DNA from: Polyangiaceae bacterium
Lineage (GTDB): Bacteria > Myxococcota_A > Polyangia > Polyangiales > Polyangiaceae
Direction: 5' to 3'
Assembly (NCBI GenBank): GCA_019637295.1
Contig: JAHBVX010000015.1
Coordinates: 81,355 to 145,354, forward strand
DNA length: 64,000 nt
In this document: piece by piece, positions 44,131-52,899 of the stretch
Layout: each line of letters begins with the position of its first letter
Position numbering within the stretch: the stretch's first letter is position 1
Notes under the pieces: generated by a model
What the model saw: only the letters and a program-made list of their open reading frames with translations
Told to the model about the DNA's origin: nothing
Databases searched by the model: none
Made by a program: the position numbers and the translations under genes

Positions 44131-44487
44131 ATGCCGATGGTGAAAGCGTTCATCGTCGTGACGGCGACGGACGTCGACGTGCACTTCTACAAGCTGAGCG
44201 CCGGCGGTACGCTGCCTCCCCCGAACACCGGCGGCGCGGGCGGGACGTCCGGGAGCGGGGGCAGCGGTGCCAGCAGCGGAGGAGCGGGCGGCGTACCCGC
44301 TGCCAATGGGGGCGACGATTCAGGCGGATGCGGCTGTCGCGTCACGCGCGGAATCCACGGCGGCGCGCTGCTGCCGCTCGGGCTTCTCGTGCTGGCGGGC
44401 TGGGCACGGCGCCGGCGGTCCCACGCGTCTGCACTCCCGCGCGCGATCGTGAGACAGTCGCGCCATGCAGACTCTATCGGTCCCTGA
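44131..44487 (+). pseudogene. C-terminal remnant of a MYXO-CTERM protein
   Basis: 118 aa if started at the ATG at 44131 (GGAG just upstream). It holds a short strand-like segment ('VKAFIVVTATDVDVHFYKLS'), a Gly/Ser/Ala linker and a MYXO-CTERM tail ('GGCGCRVTR', hydrophobic 'LLPLGLLVLAGWA', 'RRRR'). There is no signal peptide, and the body domain expected before such a tail is missing; upstream lies the oppositely oriented toxin-antitoxin pair. I read it as the 3' end of a gene whose 5' part was lost, perhaps when the pair inserted. A small real gene is possible. Confidence 0.55.
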
Positions 44488-45073
44488 ACTCACGGCAGAC
44501 GTGGGGTTGTCGGCGAGGCCCGACGTGCTCCTCATCGCGGCGTCCGCGTCGGTGGAGGCGCTCGGACCCATGCGCTCCATCGTCGCGATGAAGGAAGCCG
44601 CCAACGTCGTGCTCGCGCATCTCACTGAGATTCACCCGAGCGCCGAGATCGTCGCGCGGCGGCTCCATCTGGGCGGAGCGAGCGCCGACAAGGCCGCCAA
44701 GGTAGAACGCGCGGACGTCCAGTTCGATGCGGAGGTGCGTGTCCCCTTGGAAGAGCGGCTCGAGCTGTGGTCGCGCGCCGAGCGCGCGGCGAGAGTGTGC
44801 GAGGCGCTGGCTCGAGCCGCGATCGAGCTGAGCAAGCGCAAGCCCGCCGTGAAGCTCGGGTGGCGCGAGCCCCTGCCGCGCGTCCTGAATGTCGAGCCGG
44901 CGCGGGAGCGGCTCATCGAGTCGTACAACACGCGAATTCGACGCCTGCTCGATGGTGTCGGTGGTGGCGCGCTGTCGCTGCCCTGGGACGCGCCCTTGGA
45001 GGTCTCTCAATACGCCGTCTCTCTCGACGAGGTCAGGCTCACGTTGGGTGCCGGCGGCGCCGCGCGGCGCTGA
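44465..45073 (+). CDS. hypothetical protein
   Basis: 202 aa, soluble, no signal peptide. It has strand-helix alternations ('DVLLIAASASVEALGPMRSI', 'VQFDAEVRVPLEERLELWSR') and a basic middle ('LSKRKPAVKLGWREPLPRVL'). The start at 44465 overlaps the end of the MYXO-CTERM remnant by 23 bp. An equally long frame exists on the other strand, but coding periodicity and codon choice favour this strand. No family recognised. Confidence 0.6.
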   Translation: MQTLSVPELTADVGLSARPDVLLIAASASVEALGPMRSIVAMKEAANVVLAHLTEIHPSAEIVARRLHLGGASADKAAKVERADVQFDAEVRVPLEERLELWSRAERAARVCEALARAAIELSKRKPAVKLGWREPLPRVLNVEPARERLIESYNTRIRRLLDGVGGGALSLPWDAPLEVSQYAVSLDEVRLTLGAGGAARR

Positions 45074-45153
45074 CACGCAACCTGCACCCCCGCCCGCGAA
45101 ACGTCGAACACTCTCGTTTCGACGCGCTCGACGTCGCCCAGCGATGCTGAGCG

Positions 45154-45171
45154 TTCCCGCGTCTGACCGGC
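45154..45171. repeat. dispersed intergenic motif, copy 3 of 3
   Basis: TTCCCGCGTCTGACCGGC, the motif of 11299 and 13988 with one extra C. Confidence 0.5.
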
Positions 45172-45246
45172 AGGCCCGTCCGCCAGACTCCGCGAGTCAC
45201 TCGACCACGCGGTGAGCCGGGCGCGGCTTGGCGAACCGCTGATGCG

Positions 45247-46290
45247 GTGTACACTGCGCTCGTGCTCGACGCTCTCGTGACGCTGGCGCGCTGCATCCGC
45301 ATCGGCGGCTTGGCCTTCGGAGCGAGCGTGCTCTTCGGAGTGGGCGCGGGGTGTGGAGGAGACGGAGCCTCCGCTGCCCAGAGCACCGGTGGCACGGGAG
45401 CGGTCGACGCTGGCTCCGGCGCTGACGCGCAGGTCGACGCGTGGGCCCAGCCCGACTCTGCTGGCGACGCAGGTATCGTGCTGCCGCCGCTCACGCGACC
45501 GCTGTGGCTCGGCTACTTCAAGGTCGCGGGGCGCTACGGGGATTACACCCTCGAGGCGACCAGCAACGCCGGCAACTGTGCGTGCGTCTTCGCCAACCAC
45601 GGCGACTTCGACACCGCGACGCAGGATCCGATCGCGCTAACGGCCAAGGCGGCCGCGGATCTCGCGACTTTGGATGCGGGCATCGTGATCGCGGGCGCTC
45701 CGGCGGAGATCTTGGCGGCGGCTCCATATTGGTCACAGGTCGTGACGCTCTACGTGACGGGTGAGGCGACCGGGAGCGCGGCGCTGGACCCCACGCCGTG
45801 CGAGCAGCAGGCGACGGTCGCGCGCGCCCACGTGCAGTCCCTCGGACTGCCGAGTCGGCCCGTCCTCTGCTACTTCGACACGGACATCAGCGATGACCCC
45901 AGCGGGCTCTGGCACGACCCGATTGGCGTCGACTGGATCGGCATCAACGCGTATCTGGGCCCTACAGCGCCGCCGACCACGGCCGTGGCGATCGCGGAAC
46001 TGCGCGACCGTATCGCGCGGCAGCTCGACCGCCTCCCGGCGAGCCGGCCCGTGATCCTCATGGCGCAGGCGTATGATCGAAGCGGCGCGTGGACGGACAT
46101 TCCCATGCTGGCGGCGCTGCAGCCCATCTACCTGGAAGAAGCTCGGCTCGAGCCGCGCATCCGCGGTATCTGGTGGTTCAGCTACTCGCGCCCCGGCGGC
46201 ACTCTCACGCATCCCTCCCTGCGGCCCTGGCACGAGGCGGTGTTCGCCGCCAACGTGCTGGGAAAGCCGGAGATCGAGAGCCCGCCGTGA
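45247..46290 (+). CDS. lipoprotein with glycoside-hydrolase-like TIM-barrel domain
   Basis: 347 aa, GTG start. Hydrophobic segment and lipobox-like 'GVGAGC-G' at about 36, a linker rich in Gly/Asp/Ala to about 75, then a single domain with barrel-like segments: 'LWLGYFKVAGRYGDYTLEAT', 'VLCYFDTD', 'GVDWIGINAYLGPTA', 'PVILMAQAYDRSGAW' and 'IRGIWWFSYSRPGG'. The spacing of strands ending in acidic or aromatic residues is like extracellular glycosidases, but the catalytic residues cannot be assigned with confidence. Confidence 0.7.
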   Translation: MYTALVLDALVTLARCIRIGGLAFGASVLFGVGAGCGGDGASAAQSTGGTGAVDAGSGADAQVDAWAQPDSAGDAGIVLPPLTRPLWLGYFKVAGRYGDYTLEATSNAGNCACVFANHGDFDTATQDPIALTAKAAADLATLDAGIVIAGAPAEILAAAPYWSQVVTLYVTGEATGSAALDPTPCEQQATVARAHVQSLGLPSRPVLCYFDTDISDDPSGLWHDPIGVDWIGINAYLGPTAPPTTAVAIAELRDRIARQLDRLPASRPVILMAQAYDRSGAWTDIPMLAALQPIYLEEARLEPRIRGIWWFSYSRPGGTLTHPSLRPWHEAVFAANVLGKPEIESPP

Positions 46291-46339
46291 GCCATCGGCG
46301 CCACGGGCATCGGTGGCGGTCTGCTGGCGTGCCGCCGGC

Positions 46340-47704
46340 TCACTCCGGCGGGCTGAACAGTAGCGGATAGCTCACCGTGACGATGCCGCCCTCGGGCGCG
46401 GGGAAGGACAGCCCGCTGAAGGCGCGCAGTACGCACTCCACCACGTCGCGATCCGTCATGTCCGAGCCTGCGTTCTTCGCGCTGCTCACCGCGCCATCGC
46501 GCCCGATGACGAAGCTCACCGACACGCGTCCCTCGAGCTTCGGGTCTTTCTTCAGGCCCGCCTCGTAGCACAGGCGAAATCGACCAAAGTTCTGGCGCAC
46601 GATGCGCTGGATGACCTCCGGTGGGAGGCGGCCGGAAACCGTGGTGGCGCCCACGCGCATCTTGGCCACCTTTCGCGGCGCGCCGGCTCCCAGCGAGAGG
46701 TCCGGCGGCGGCGTCCGCGCGGCGGCGAGCAGTGCGTCGATCCGCTTGCGCTGGGCCTCGTCGATCAAGAGCGGCGACTCCCGCAGCTCGCGCAGCTCGT
46801 CGAGCCGATCGCTGCGCCCGAGGGAGCCCGGCCGCTGCCCGAGCAGCCCGACGATCCCGAACTCGGCGGCGTCCCGCAGGGCCTGCTCGCGCGCGTCGTC
46901 CGCGCCGGCGTCACCCGCGCGCATGGGCTCGCCGGGTTCGGGGGGGAAGGTGGACTCGGGCGCTGGGGGCGGCGGCGGACTGTCGCCGCTGCACGCCTGC
47001 AGGGACCTCCGCCGCCCGCCGCGGATCTCCGCCAGCCGCTCGTCGACGCACTGCCGCGCGCGCGCGTGCGCGCCAGGTACATCTCTTTCGACTTGCTCGG
47101 CGCCGCGCCAGAGAAAGGCGTCCTGTAGCGACTTGCAGACGTCGCAGTCTTGGCGAGGCAGAAACGAGCCGAGCTCGCTCTTCATGATGCCCAGCGCCCG
47201 CGCGCGCGCTGCCGCGTCGCCCGAGCGCAGCCCTACGATCGACGAGATCGAGCCCAGCACGGCGATCACCGCGGCGACGCCGACCACCGCGAAGGCAGGG
47301 CCCGAGCCCTGACCGCCGGCAGCGCGCGCGCGGCTCACCGCGACGGCCACGGCGAGCGCGGCGAGGGCTAGCGGCAACGCGTGCAGAACCAACGCCACCA
47401 CCGCGACGTCCCGCGCCTCGCGGTAGCCCTCCAGGCAGACGCGCTCCAGCACGCTCCAATCGATGGCAACGGCGGCGAGCACCTCGTCCACCATGCGCCG
47501 CGCGCGCCACGTCCCCAGCCCGCCCAGCGACATGCCCACCCCCGCGATGCCGAGCGCGGCGCCCGACGCCAGAACGCCCCCGCGCTTCGAGCCGAACGCG
47601 ACCGCCAGCGCGATCAACGACACCAGGAGCGCCACGATCCCGCACAGCAGGAGCACCAGGCCGTAGCTGCCCGCGTTCTGAAACGTCTCCCAAGCCCGCG
47701 ACAC
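46340..47704 (-). CDS. polytopic membrane protein with AgmX/PglI (TonB-like) C-terminal domain
   Basis: 454 aa. Four hydrophobic helices in the first 170 residues (about 13-37, 44-64, 100-123, 136-162), then a segment with a CxxC ('QDCDVCKSL', about 186) and a Pro-rich linker (about 243-262). The C-terminal AgmX/PglI domain (about 355-454) has 'PEVIQRIVRQNFGRFRLCYE', 'GLKKDPKLEGRVSVSFVIGR' and 'CVLRAFSGLSFPAPEGG'. In Myxococcus this domain occurs in adventurous-motility/TonB-like proteins. Likely links the inner membrane to envelope partners. Confidence 0.85.
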   Translation of the reverse strand: MSRAWETFQNAGSYGLVLLLCGIVALLVSLIALAVAFGSKRGGVLASGAALGIAGVGMSLGGLGTWRARRMVDEVLAAVAIDWSVLERVCLEGYREARDVAVVALVLHALPLALAALAVAVAVSRARAAGGQGSGPAFAVVGVAAVIAVLGSISSIVGLRSGDAAARARALGIMKSELGSFLPRQDCDVCKSLQDAFLWRGAEQVERDVPGAHARARQCVDERLAEIRGGRRRSLQACSGDSPPPPPAPESTFPPEPGEPMRAGDAGADDAREQALRDAAEFGIVGLLGQRPGSLGRSDRLDELRELRESPLLIDEAQRKRIDALLAAARTPPPDLSLGAGAPRKVAKMRVGATTVSGRLPPEVIQRIVRQNFGRFRLCYEAGLKKDPKLEGRVSVSFVIGRDGAVSSAKNAGSDMTDRDVVECVLRAFSGLSFPAPEGGIVTVSYPLLFSPPE

Positions 47705-47757
47705 GCCGGTACTCTACCTCGAGTTCGCGCAGGGTGTGCCCTGAAGGGCAAGCGGGG

Positions 47758-48774
47758 TCACTTCTCTGCCGCCCCGAGACCGAGCCGCTGCAGGAGTTCC
47801 ACTCGCGAGCCGATCCGCAGCTTCCGCATCGCGCGACGCAGGCGTCCGGTGACCGTGCCTATTGGCAAGCCGAGCTCGTACGCGATGAACTTGTACGAGT
47901 GCCCGTGCGCTGCGAGCCAGAGGACATCGCGCTCGTCTGCGCTCAGCGCGAGCAGGTCCAGTGACTTCATCCGGTTACGACGCGCCAGCACCAGGCGCTT
48001 GCCGTCGCGTTCGATGGTCTCGAGGATCGTCCAGTGGCCCTGCACGAGCGCGGTCCACTCGCGCAGCGCCTCGGTCGGCGATGCCGTTCTCGATGCTCGC
48101 CGCGCACGCTGCGACGCGAGAACACTGTGCGTCAGCGACTCGCGGCCGCGCGCGGTCGCGGCCGCGCCCGTCGCGTGCAGCACCTTCCCCGACGGCGACA
48201 GGACCGCCTCGGTGTCGGGATCCTCGGCGGAGGGTACGGCGAGAGCGCGTAAGCGCAACGCCGCGCCGAGGTGCGCGCCGACCAGCCCGAGCGCTCGCGA
48301 CTCGACGTGCGGGAACGCTTCCTTCGGTGCGCTTGGCGTATGGCGCGGAAAGCACAACACGAGCGCGCGCGACGACACATCGCCGCTGATCAGGGCCCAC
48401 AGGGTCGGCATGCGGTCGATGCTCCCGCGCGCTGCACGCGCGAGGTCGCCGGTCGAGTGGCGCGCGATGCGAGACAGCCGATAGGCTGCGTTGCCCACGA
48501 ACTCCGTCGGCGCGAGCGCTTGCCGGGCGAGCGCCGGAGAGAACCCGCTGAGCACGTCGTGGAAGGCTCGCTTGTCTGCGTCCGACGCCGTGCCGAGCAT
48601 GGTCGTCACGTGCGTCTCCGTATCGCTGCGCACGAGGTAGCCGACGACGCCCGCGCCGATGTCGTAGCCGCTGCAGGTGTCGATGAGCCCCTCCAGCCAG
48701 GCGCGCTCGTCGGGCTCCCAGCGATACGCCGCGTCGACGATGCGGATCGGATCAGGGCGCCCGCCCATTGGCAT
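47758..48774 (-). CDS. LuxR-type transcriptional regulator
   Basis: 338 aa. The C-terminal helix-turn-helix lies at about 280-330: 'LSADERDVLWLAAHGHSYKF' followed by 'IAYELGLPIGTVTGRLRRAM', a LuxR/GerE-type DNA-binding domain with a slightly unusual turn. The first 270 residues show no receiver domain; they may form a sensor of GAF type ('GVVGYLVRSDTETHVTTMLG'), uncertain. It overlaps the upstream small LuxR gene by 23 bp, so both are one transcript. Confidence 0.85.
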   Translation of the reverse strand: MPMGGRPDPIRIVDAAYRWEPDERAWLEGLIDTCSGYDIGAGVVGYLVRSDTETHVTTMLGTASDADKRAFHDVLSGFSPALARQALAPTEFVGNAAYRLSRIARHSTGDLARAARGSIDRMPTLWALISGDVSSRALVLCFPRHTPSAPKEAFPHVESRALGLVGAHLGAALRLRALAVPSAEDPDTEAVLSPSGKVLHATGAAATARGRESLTHSVLASQRARRASRTASPTEALREWTALVQGHWTILETIERDGKRLVLARRNRMKSLDLLALSADERDVLWLAAHGHSYKFIAYELGLPIGTVTGRLRRAMRKLRIGSRVELLQRLGLGAAEK

Positions 48775-49051
48775 ACCTCTGGATCAGTTCGTAGCGCGAC
48801 GCGGCACCGAGCTTGCTCAACAGACTCGCGACTTGGTTGGCGACCGTGCGAATGGACGTCCTGCGCTCACGCGCGATACTCGCGTTCGACGCGCCGGCGA
48901 CGACTCGCTCCAGTACGTCGCGTTCCGCGTCCGTGAGCGTGGCCGTCGCTGGACGCGCCACGTCCCAGGCAAAGATCGCGAGATCCTCCTCCACCACCTC
49001 CACCACAAGCCCAATCGGCTGCGTGGGCGTAGACGCCCGGCGCGTTGCCAT
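48752..49051 (-). CDS. stand-alone LuxR-type helix-turn-helix protein
   Basis: 99 aa. A LuxR DNA-binding domain fills residues 38-92 ('LTDAERDVLERVVAGASNAS', 'IARERRTSIRTVANQVASLL', 'SKLGAASRYELI'), with a short hydrophobic/acidic lead ('IGLVVEVVEEDLAIFAWDV'). No sensor or receiver. It overlaps the following LuxR regulator by 23 bp. Possibly a partner or antagonist in dimer formation. Confidence 0.85.
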   Translation of the reverse strand: MATRRASTPTQPIGLVVEVVEEDLAIFAWDVARPATATLTDAERDVLERVVAGASNASIARERRTSIRTVANQVASLLSKLGAASRYELIQRYANGRAP

Positions 49052-49152
49052 GACCTAGCAGACCTTACCTGACGGAGGCAAAGGCCGCGCACCCCAGAGG
49101 CTGGTCGAAAGAAATGACTATTCCGGCTGCGCGCCGCAGCGCCAAATCCGGC

Positions 49153-50016
49153 TCACGGCTCACTGGTCACGATCGAGAACGGAAAATCGAGGCGGGCCAG
49201 GCCGTCGCCCGAGTCCGTGGCCGCGAGCAGCGCGGACCACTCGGCGCACAGCTCGCGCTGGGTCTCGGGGCTCTGCAGCTCGACCGAGTAGAAGAAGCCC
49301 ATCAGCCGCTGACAGAGGAGTTGAGTGGGCTCGGCGATCGCGAGCACGTGCTCCTCGATGACCGGCTGCCCGAGACCTCCAGCTCTCAGCAGCGTCGCGA
49401 GCTGATCCCGGTCGAACAGGCGCTGATCCCCCCAGCCTGCGAAGTGTGGGGCGTCGCGGCAGGTCAGCCTTGCGAAGACCTCCATCAGCTCCGCGAACAG
49501 GGCATGACTCTTGGCCTCGAAGGTCCAGTGCGCCGTCGCGAAGGTGCCGCCGGGGCGCAGGACTCGCGCGATCTGACGGACCGCTGGCTCGGGCGGGTCG
49601 AAGAGATAGAACACGTGATGGGTGAGCACTGCGTCGACGGAAGCGTCCTCCAAGCCGAGAGACTCGACGCGCTCCTGACGCAGCTCGACGCGGTCTCCGA
49701 GTCGGTCGCGGGCCAGCGCCAGATCCGCCGCGCACGGGTCCACGCCGATCACGCGTTCGAGCTCGGGGTGCGCGACGACCAGGCGCTCGAGCAGCGGCCC
49801 GTTGCCCGCGCCGAGCTCCAGCACGGCGCGAGCGTGCAGAGGTACTCGCTGCACGAGCAGGTCGTAGCCGCTCTGCCCGGTGGCCGTGGTCCAGCTGCCC
49901 AGGGTGGCCTCGGTGATCCCCGGGCGTGCCTCGTGCAGCTCGAGCAGGTCGAGAGCGCGCTCCTCGGCGGTAGGCGCGCGCGTCGCGGCCTTGATCCGCT
50001 GAAACAGCTCGACCAT
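49153..50016 (-). CDS. class I SAM-dependent methyltransferase
   Basis: 287 aa. SAM motif I 'VLELGAGNGPLLERL' (about 65-79), acidic end of strand 2 in 'VIGVDPCAAD', motif IV-like 'DAVLTHHVFYLFDPPEPA' and motif 'VLRPGGTFATAHW' match the Methyltransf_11/25 fold. The C-terminal 100 residues are family-specific. It lies downstream of the hemerythrin gene on the same strand with a 25-bp gap, so it is probably co-transcribed. Substrate unknown. Confidence 0.9.
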   Translation of the reverse strand: MVELFQRIKAATRAPTAEERALDLLELHEARPGITEATLGSWTTATGQSGYDLLVQRVPLHARAVLELGAGNGPLLERLVVAHPELERVIGVDPCAADLALARDRLGDRVELRQERVESLGLEDASVDAVLTHHVFYLFDPPEPAVRQIARVLRPGGTFATAHWTFEAKSHALFAELMEVFARLTCRDAPHFAGWGDQRLFDRDQLATLLRAGGLGQPVIEEHVLAIAEPTQLLCQRLMGFFYSVELQSPETQRELCAEWSALLAATDSGDGLARLDFPFSIVTSEP

Positions 50017-50041
50017 GGCGCAGAGTACCGCGCCCCGTGGC

Positions 50042-50470
50042 TCAGGTGTACTTGCGGAGGCGCTCGGCTAGCTCGGGCCACGTGTGGCCGAGCGCGTGCT
50101 CGGCCATGGGGTAGAGCATGCTCTCCTCCTTCACGTTGTGCTGTTGGATCATCATCAAGAGCGTGTCGCCTTGCTCGAGCGCCGAGCCGACCTCGCCGGT
50201 CTTGATTGACGTCGCCATGGCGTCGAGCATGCGGGTCATCTGCGCGTGCTCGACGCGCATCACCTCGGTGGGCCCGCCGCGCATGCCCGTCGCGCTCTCG
50301 AGCGCCGGGAACAGCACCTCCTCTTCCATGGCGAAGTGCTGGCGCATCGCGCGATCGAAGTCGGCGAAGCGCGCGCTGGCTGCCTGCGGGTCGTTTCCGA
50401 CCTCCTCGACGGCGGCCCACAGCTCGTCGCAGCGGCGGTGATCCTCGGTGAAATGGGCTTCGACACTCAT
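50042..50470 (-). CDS. hemerythrin-domain protein
   Basis: 142 aa. The diiron hemerythrin ligands are visible: 'HFTEDHRRCDELW' (His), 'HFAMEEEVLFPALE' (HxxxE), 'MRVEHAQMTRML' (His) and 'QQHNVKEESMLYPM' (HxxxE). Such single-domain proteins sense or bind O2 or NO, or repair Fe-S centres (YtfE/Ric group). It is divergent from a TetR-DUF2249 regulator; the 21 bp between the coding regions and the palindrome at 50492-50511 imply shared control. Confidence 0.93.
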   Translation of the reverse strand: MSVEAHFTEDHRRCDELWAAVEEVGNDPQAASARFADFDRAMRQHFAMEEEVLFPALESATGMRGGPTEVMRVEHAQMTRMLDAMATSIKTGEVGSALEQGDTLLMMIQQHNVKEESMLYPMAEHALGHTWPELAERLRKYT

Positions 50471-50491
50471 GGTTGGCCTCCGGCGGACAAT

Positions 50492-50511
50492 ATGTTATCG
50501 ATCGATAACAT
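50492..50511. promoter_or_regulatory. 20-bp perfect palindrome, likely TetR operator
   Basis: ATGTTATCGATCGATAACAT is a perfect inverted repeat. It begins at the ATG of the TetR gene and covers its first codons, and lies 21 bp upstream of the divergent hemerythrin start. A repressor bound here would block both directions. Confidence 0.75.
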
Positions 50512-51601
50512 GGTGTTTGGACTCAGGCGAGAGAAAACTGCCGTGCGGCGGCGGCAGATCGTCGAGGCCACCCTGTCCCTGCTCGCGGATTGTCCCCTCG
50601 ATCAGCTGACCACTCGCCAGATCGCTCGCGCGCTCGGCGTGTCCCAGCCGGCGCTCTTTCGCCACTTCGCCTCCCGGGAGCAGCTGCTCTTGGGGGTCAT
50701 CGCCCACACGGCCGAGTCGCTGGGGACGGTCGTGCAGGGAGTGGCCCTTGGCCCCGGCAGCGCGCTCGAGCGACTCGAGGCGCTCGGGCTGACGCTGCTC
50801 GAGCACCTCGACACGCATCCCGGCCTCCCCCGGCTGCTGTTCGCGAACGTCGCCAGCGGGGACGGTCCGGTCCTCGACGCGCTCCGCTCCCTCTACGCGG
50901 TGCAGCGCTCGCTGGTCACCGAGCTGGTGCGCGAGGGCCAGCGCGCGGGCGAGATCGATCCTCAGCTCGAGCCCCACGACGCGGCGACGCTGTTCGTGGG
51001 CGCGCTGCAGAGCGTGACCTTGATTCGCCGCCTCGACGCGCGTGACGGCTCGCTCGTGGACGAGGGGCGTCGGCTGCTGGCGATCTGGCGCCAGGGCGTG
51101 CGCACCACCGATGGCAGCGCGGCGAGCGCGGTCGACGCTCCGTCTACGCCGCACGCCGACGGGCTCAGGGCGCTCGATGTGCGACCCGTGCTCGCCCGCG
51201 GCGTCGATCCCCTCGAGGGCATCCTGGAACAGCTCGACGCGGTGGGACCGAGCGGGGTGCTCGTGCTCACCGCGCCGTTCCGGCCGGCGCCGCTCCTGAG
51301 ATTGTTGATCGCCCGCGGTCACGGCGTGCGCGATCAGCAGGTGGGCCCCGAGGAGTTCGTCGTCGAGATCACCCACGGCGGCCATCCCCTCGTCGAGGAG
51401 CTGTGCGACCTCGAGCCTCCGGAGCCGCTCGAGCGCGTGCTGACGGCGACCGCCACCCTGGCCCCCGGTGGCGTGTATTTGGCCCGATTGCCGCGCAACC
51501 CACGCCTGCTGCTCCCGCGACTCGGGGAGCGGGGGCTCGACTTTCGAGTGCATGAGGCCCGCGACGGCACGGCGCTGCTCCGGGTGTACCGGCCCCGATG
51601 A
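50492..51601 (+). CDS. TetR-family regulator fused to two DUF2249 domains
   Basis: 369 aa from the ATG at 50492 (GGCGGA six bases upstream); an ATG at 50510 is a possible shorter start. TetR DNA-binding domain at about 17-65 ('RRQIVEATLSLLADCPLDQL', 'TTRQIARALGVSQPALFRHF') and a helical ligand domain to about 205. Then come two copies of DUF2249: 'LDVRPVLARGVDPLEGILEQ' (about 228-290) and 'CDLEPPEPLERVLTATATLA' (about 303-369). DUF2249 is a small TusA-like domain common near hemerythrin and NO/denitrification genes. The fusion suggests the ligand domain senses a signal handled by the DUF2249 part. The stop overlaps the next gene (ATGA). Confidence 0.9.
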   Translation: MLSIDNMVFGLRREKTAVRRRQIVEATLSLLADCPLDQLTTRQIARALGVSQPALFRHFASREQLLLGVIAHTAESLGTVVQGVALGPGSALERLEALGLTLLEHLDTHPGLPRLLFANVASGDGPVLDALRSLYAVQRSLVTELVREGQRAGEIDPQLEPHDAATLFVGALQSVTLIRRLDARDGSLVDEGRRLLAIWRQGVRTTDGSAASAVDAPSTPHADGLRALDVRPVLARGVDPLEGILEQLDAVGPSGVLVLTAPFRPAPLLRLLIARGHGVRDQQVGPEEFVVEITHGGHPLVEELCDLEPPEPLERVLTATATLAPGGVYLARLPRNPRLLLPRLGERGLDFRVHEARDGTALLRVYRPR

Positions 51602-52899
51602 AGCCGAGCCCGTCCATGGCCGCGCTGCGGCCGGAGCAAGGTCCGCCGCTGGCCATCCCGGCCAGCTTCTTCGTCACCGCGCCGCTCGCCGTGATGACCG
51701 CCGGCGTGCTGCTGAGCCTCGGCGGCGTGTCGCTGCTCTGGACTCGCTTTGCCGGCGGGACGGCGGCGCTGGCGCATCTCGGCACCCTGGGTCTGCTCGG
51801 GTCGGTGATGCTCGGAGCGCTGTATCAGATGCTGCCGGTCGTGGCCGGCGCACCGGTGCCCGGGTTGCGCGCGGCGCACGCGGTGCACGCGCTGTTCGTC
51901 ACCGCGCTGAGCCTGATGGTGTGGGGACTGTGGGCCGCCGAGCGCACGTTCGTGGTGGCCGGCGCGACGCTGCTCTCGCTGGCGCTGGTGGGTTTCCTCT
52001 TGCCCGTCTCCCTCGCGCTCGCGCGCACGGCTGCGGCAGGCCCCACGGCGACCGGCATGCGCCTGGCGGTCCTCGGACTCGGGCTGGTGGTCGGGCTTGG
52101 GCTCTGGCTCGGCTACACGCGAGGCTCCGGCGCCGCGAGCCCGGCGTACCCCAGCGTGGTGATCGCGCACTTGACCCTGGGTCTCGTGGTCTGGGTGGGC
52201 GGACTCATCGCGGCCGTCAGCTTCCAGGTGGTGCCCATGTTCTACCTCACGCCGCCCGCGCCGCGCTGGGTCACCTCCGCGTCGAGCGTGGCCATGGCGC
52301 TCACGCTCGCGGGGCTCACCGTCGCGCTGGTGCTACGCGCGAGCCCGGGCCACACCGCGCTGGCGGCGCTCCCGGGGGCGCTCAGCGCGTGGCTGCTGCA
52401 TCCGCTGGCCACGCTGGTCGCCATCGCCCACCGGCGGCGCAAGCGCGCCGACCCGAGCCTGACCTTCTGGCGCGTGGGCCTGGTCTGTGGGCTGGCGTCC
52501 TTGCCGTGCGCGGGGCTCGCGCTGTACGCAGACGACTCGCGCTTCGGCGTGCTGTTCGGCTGGGTCGTGGTGTGGGGCTGGGCGGCGCTGATCGTGCACG
52601 GGATGCTCGGACGCATCATCCCCTTCCTCGTCTGGCTGCATCGCTTCTCGAAGCGCGTGGGGCTCGAGCCCGTTCCCTCCATGAAGCAACTGCTGCCCGA
52701 CGCGCTGCCCCGCGCGGGGCTCGCGCTTCACGTCACGACCCTCGGCCTCGGCGTCGCTGCGCTGGCGACCGGGCTCGACCCGCTGGCGCGCGCGACCGGC
52801 GTCGGTCTGCTGGCGACCGGCGCGGCGATGCTCGTCACGCTCCTCCGTCCGCTGCTGCATCGCGCTCGGGCCAGCACTGAGCGGGATGCTCGCCCCTGA
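51598..52899 (+). CDS. polytopic membrane protein, NnrS/haem-copper-oxidase-subunit-like
   Basis: 433 aa with about 12 membrane helices. Histidines and polar motifs inside helices ('LAHLGTLGLLGSVMLGALYQ', 'IAHLTLGLVVWVGGLIAAVS', 'IVHGMLGRIIPFLVWLHRFS') resemble haem-binding subunit I-like and NnrS-like proteins found in nitric oxide and O2 response clusters. I cannot show the complete haem ligand set. ATG 51598 overlaps the TetR-DUF2249 stop by 4 bp, so the regulator and membrane protein are one transcript facing the hemerythrin gene. Confidence 0.75.
   Translation: MKPSPSMAALRPEQGPPLAIPASFFVTAPLAVMTAGVLLSLGGVSLLWTRFAGGTAALAHLGTLGLLGSVMLGALYQMLPVVAGAPVPGLRAAHAVHALFVTALSLMVWGLWAAERTFVVAGATLLSLALVGFLLPVSLALARTAAAGPTATGMRLAVLGLGLVVGLGLWLGYTRGSGAASPAYPSVVIAHLTLGLVVWVGGLIAAVSFQVVPMFYLTPPAPRWVTSASSVAMALTLAGLTVALVLRASPGHTALAALPGALSAWLLHPLATLVAIAHRRRKRADPSLTFWRVGLVCGLASLPCAGLALYADDSRFGVLFGWVVVWGWAALIVHGMLGRIIPFLVWLHRFSKRVGLEPVPSMKQLLPDALPRAGLALHVTTLGLGVAALATGLDPLARATGVGLLATGAAMLVTLLRPLLHRARASTERDARP

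Noticed and set aside
44474..45076. 200-codon minus-strand frame opposite the hypothetical protein at 44465
   Set aside because: Nearly the same extent on the other strand; the plus frame has better strand/helix pattern and codon choice, although certainty is limited.
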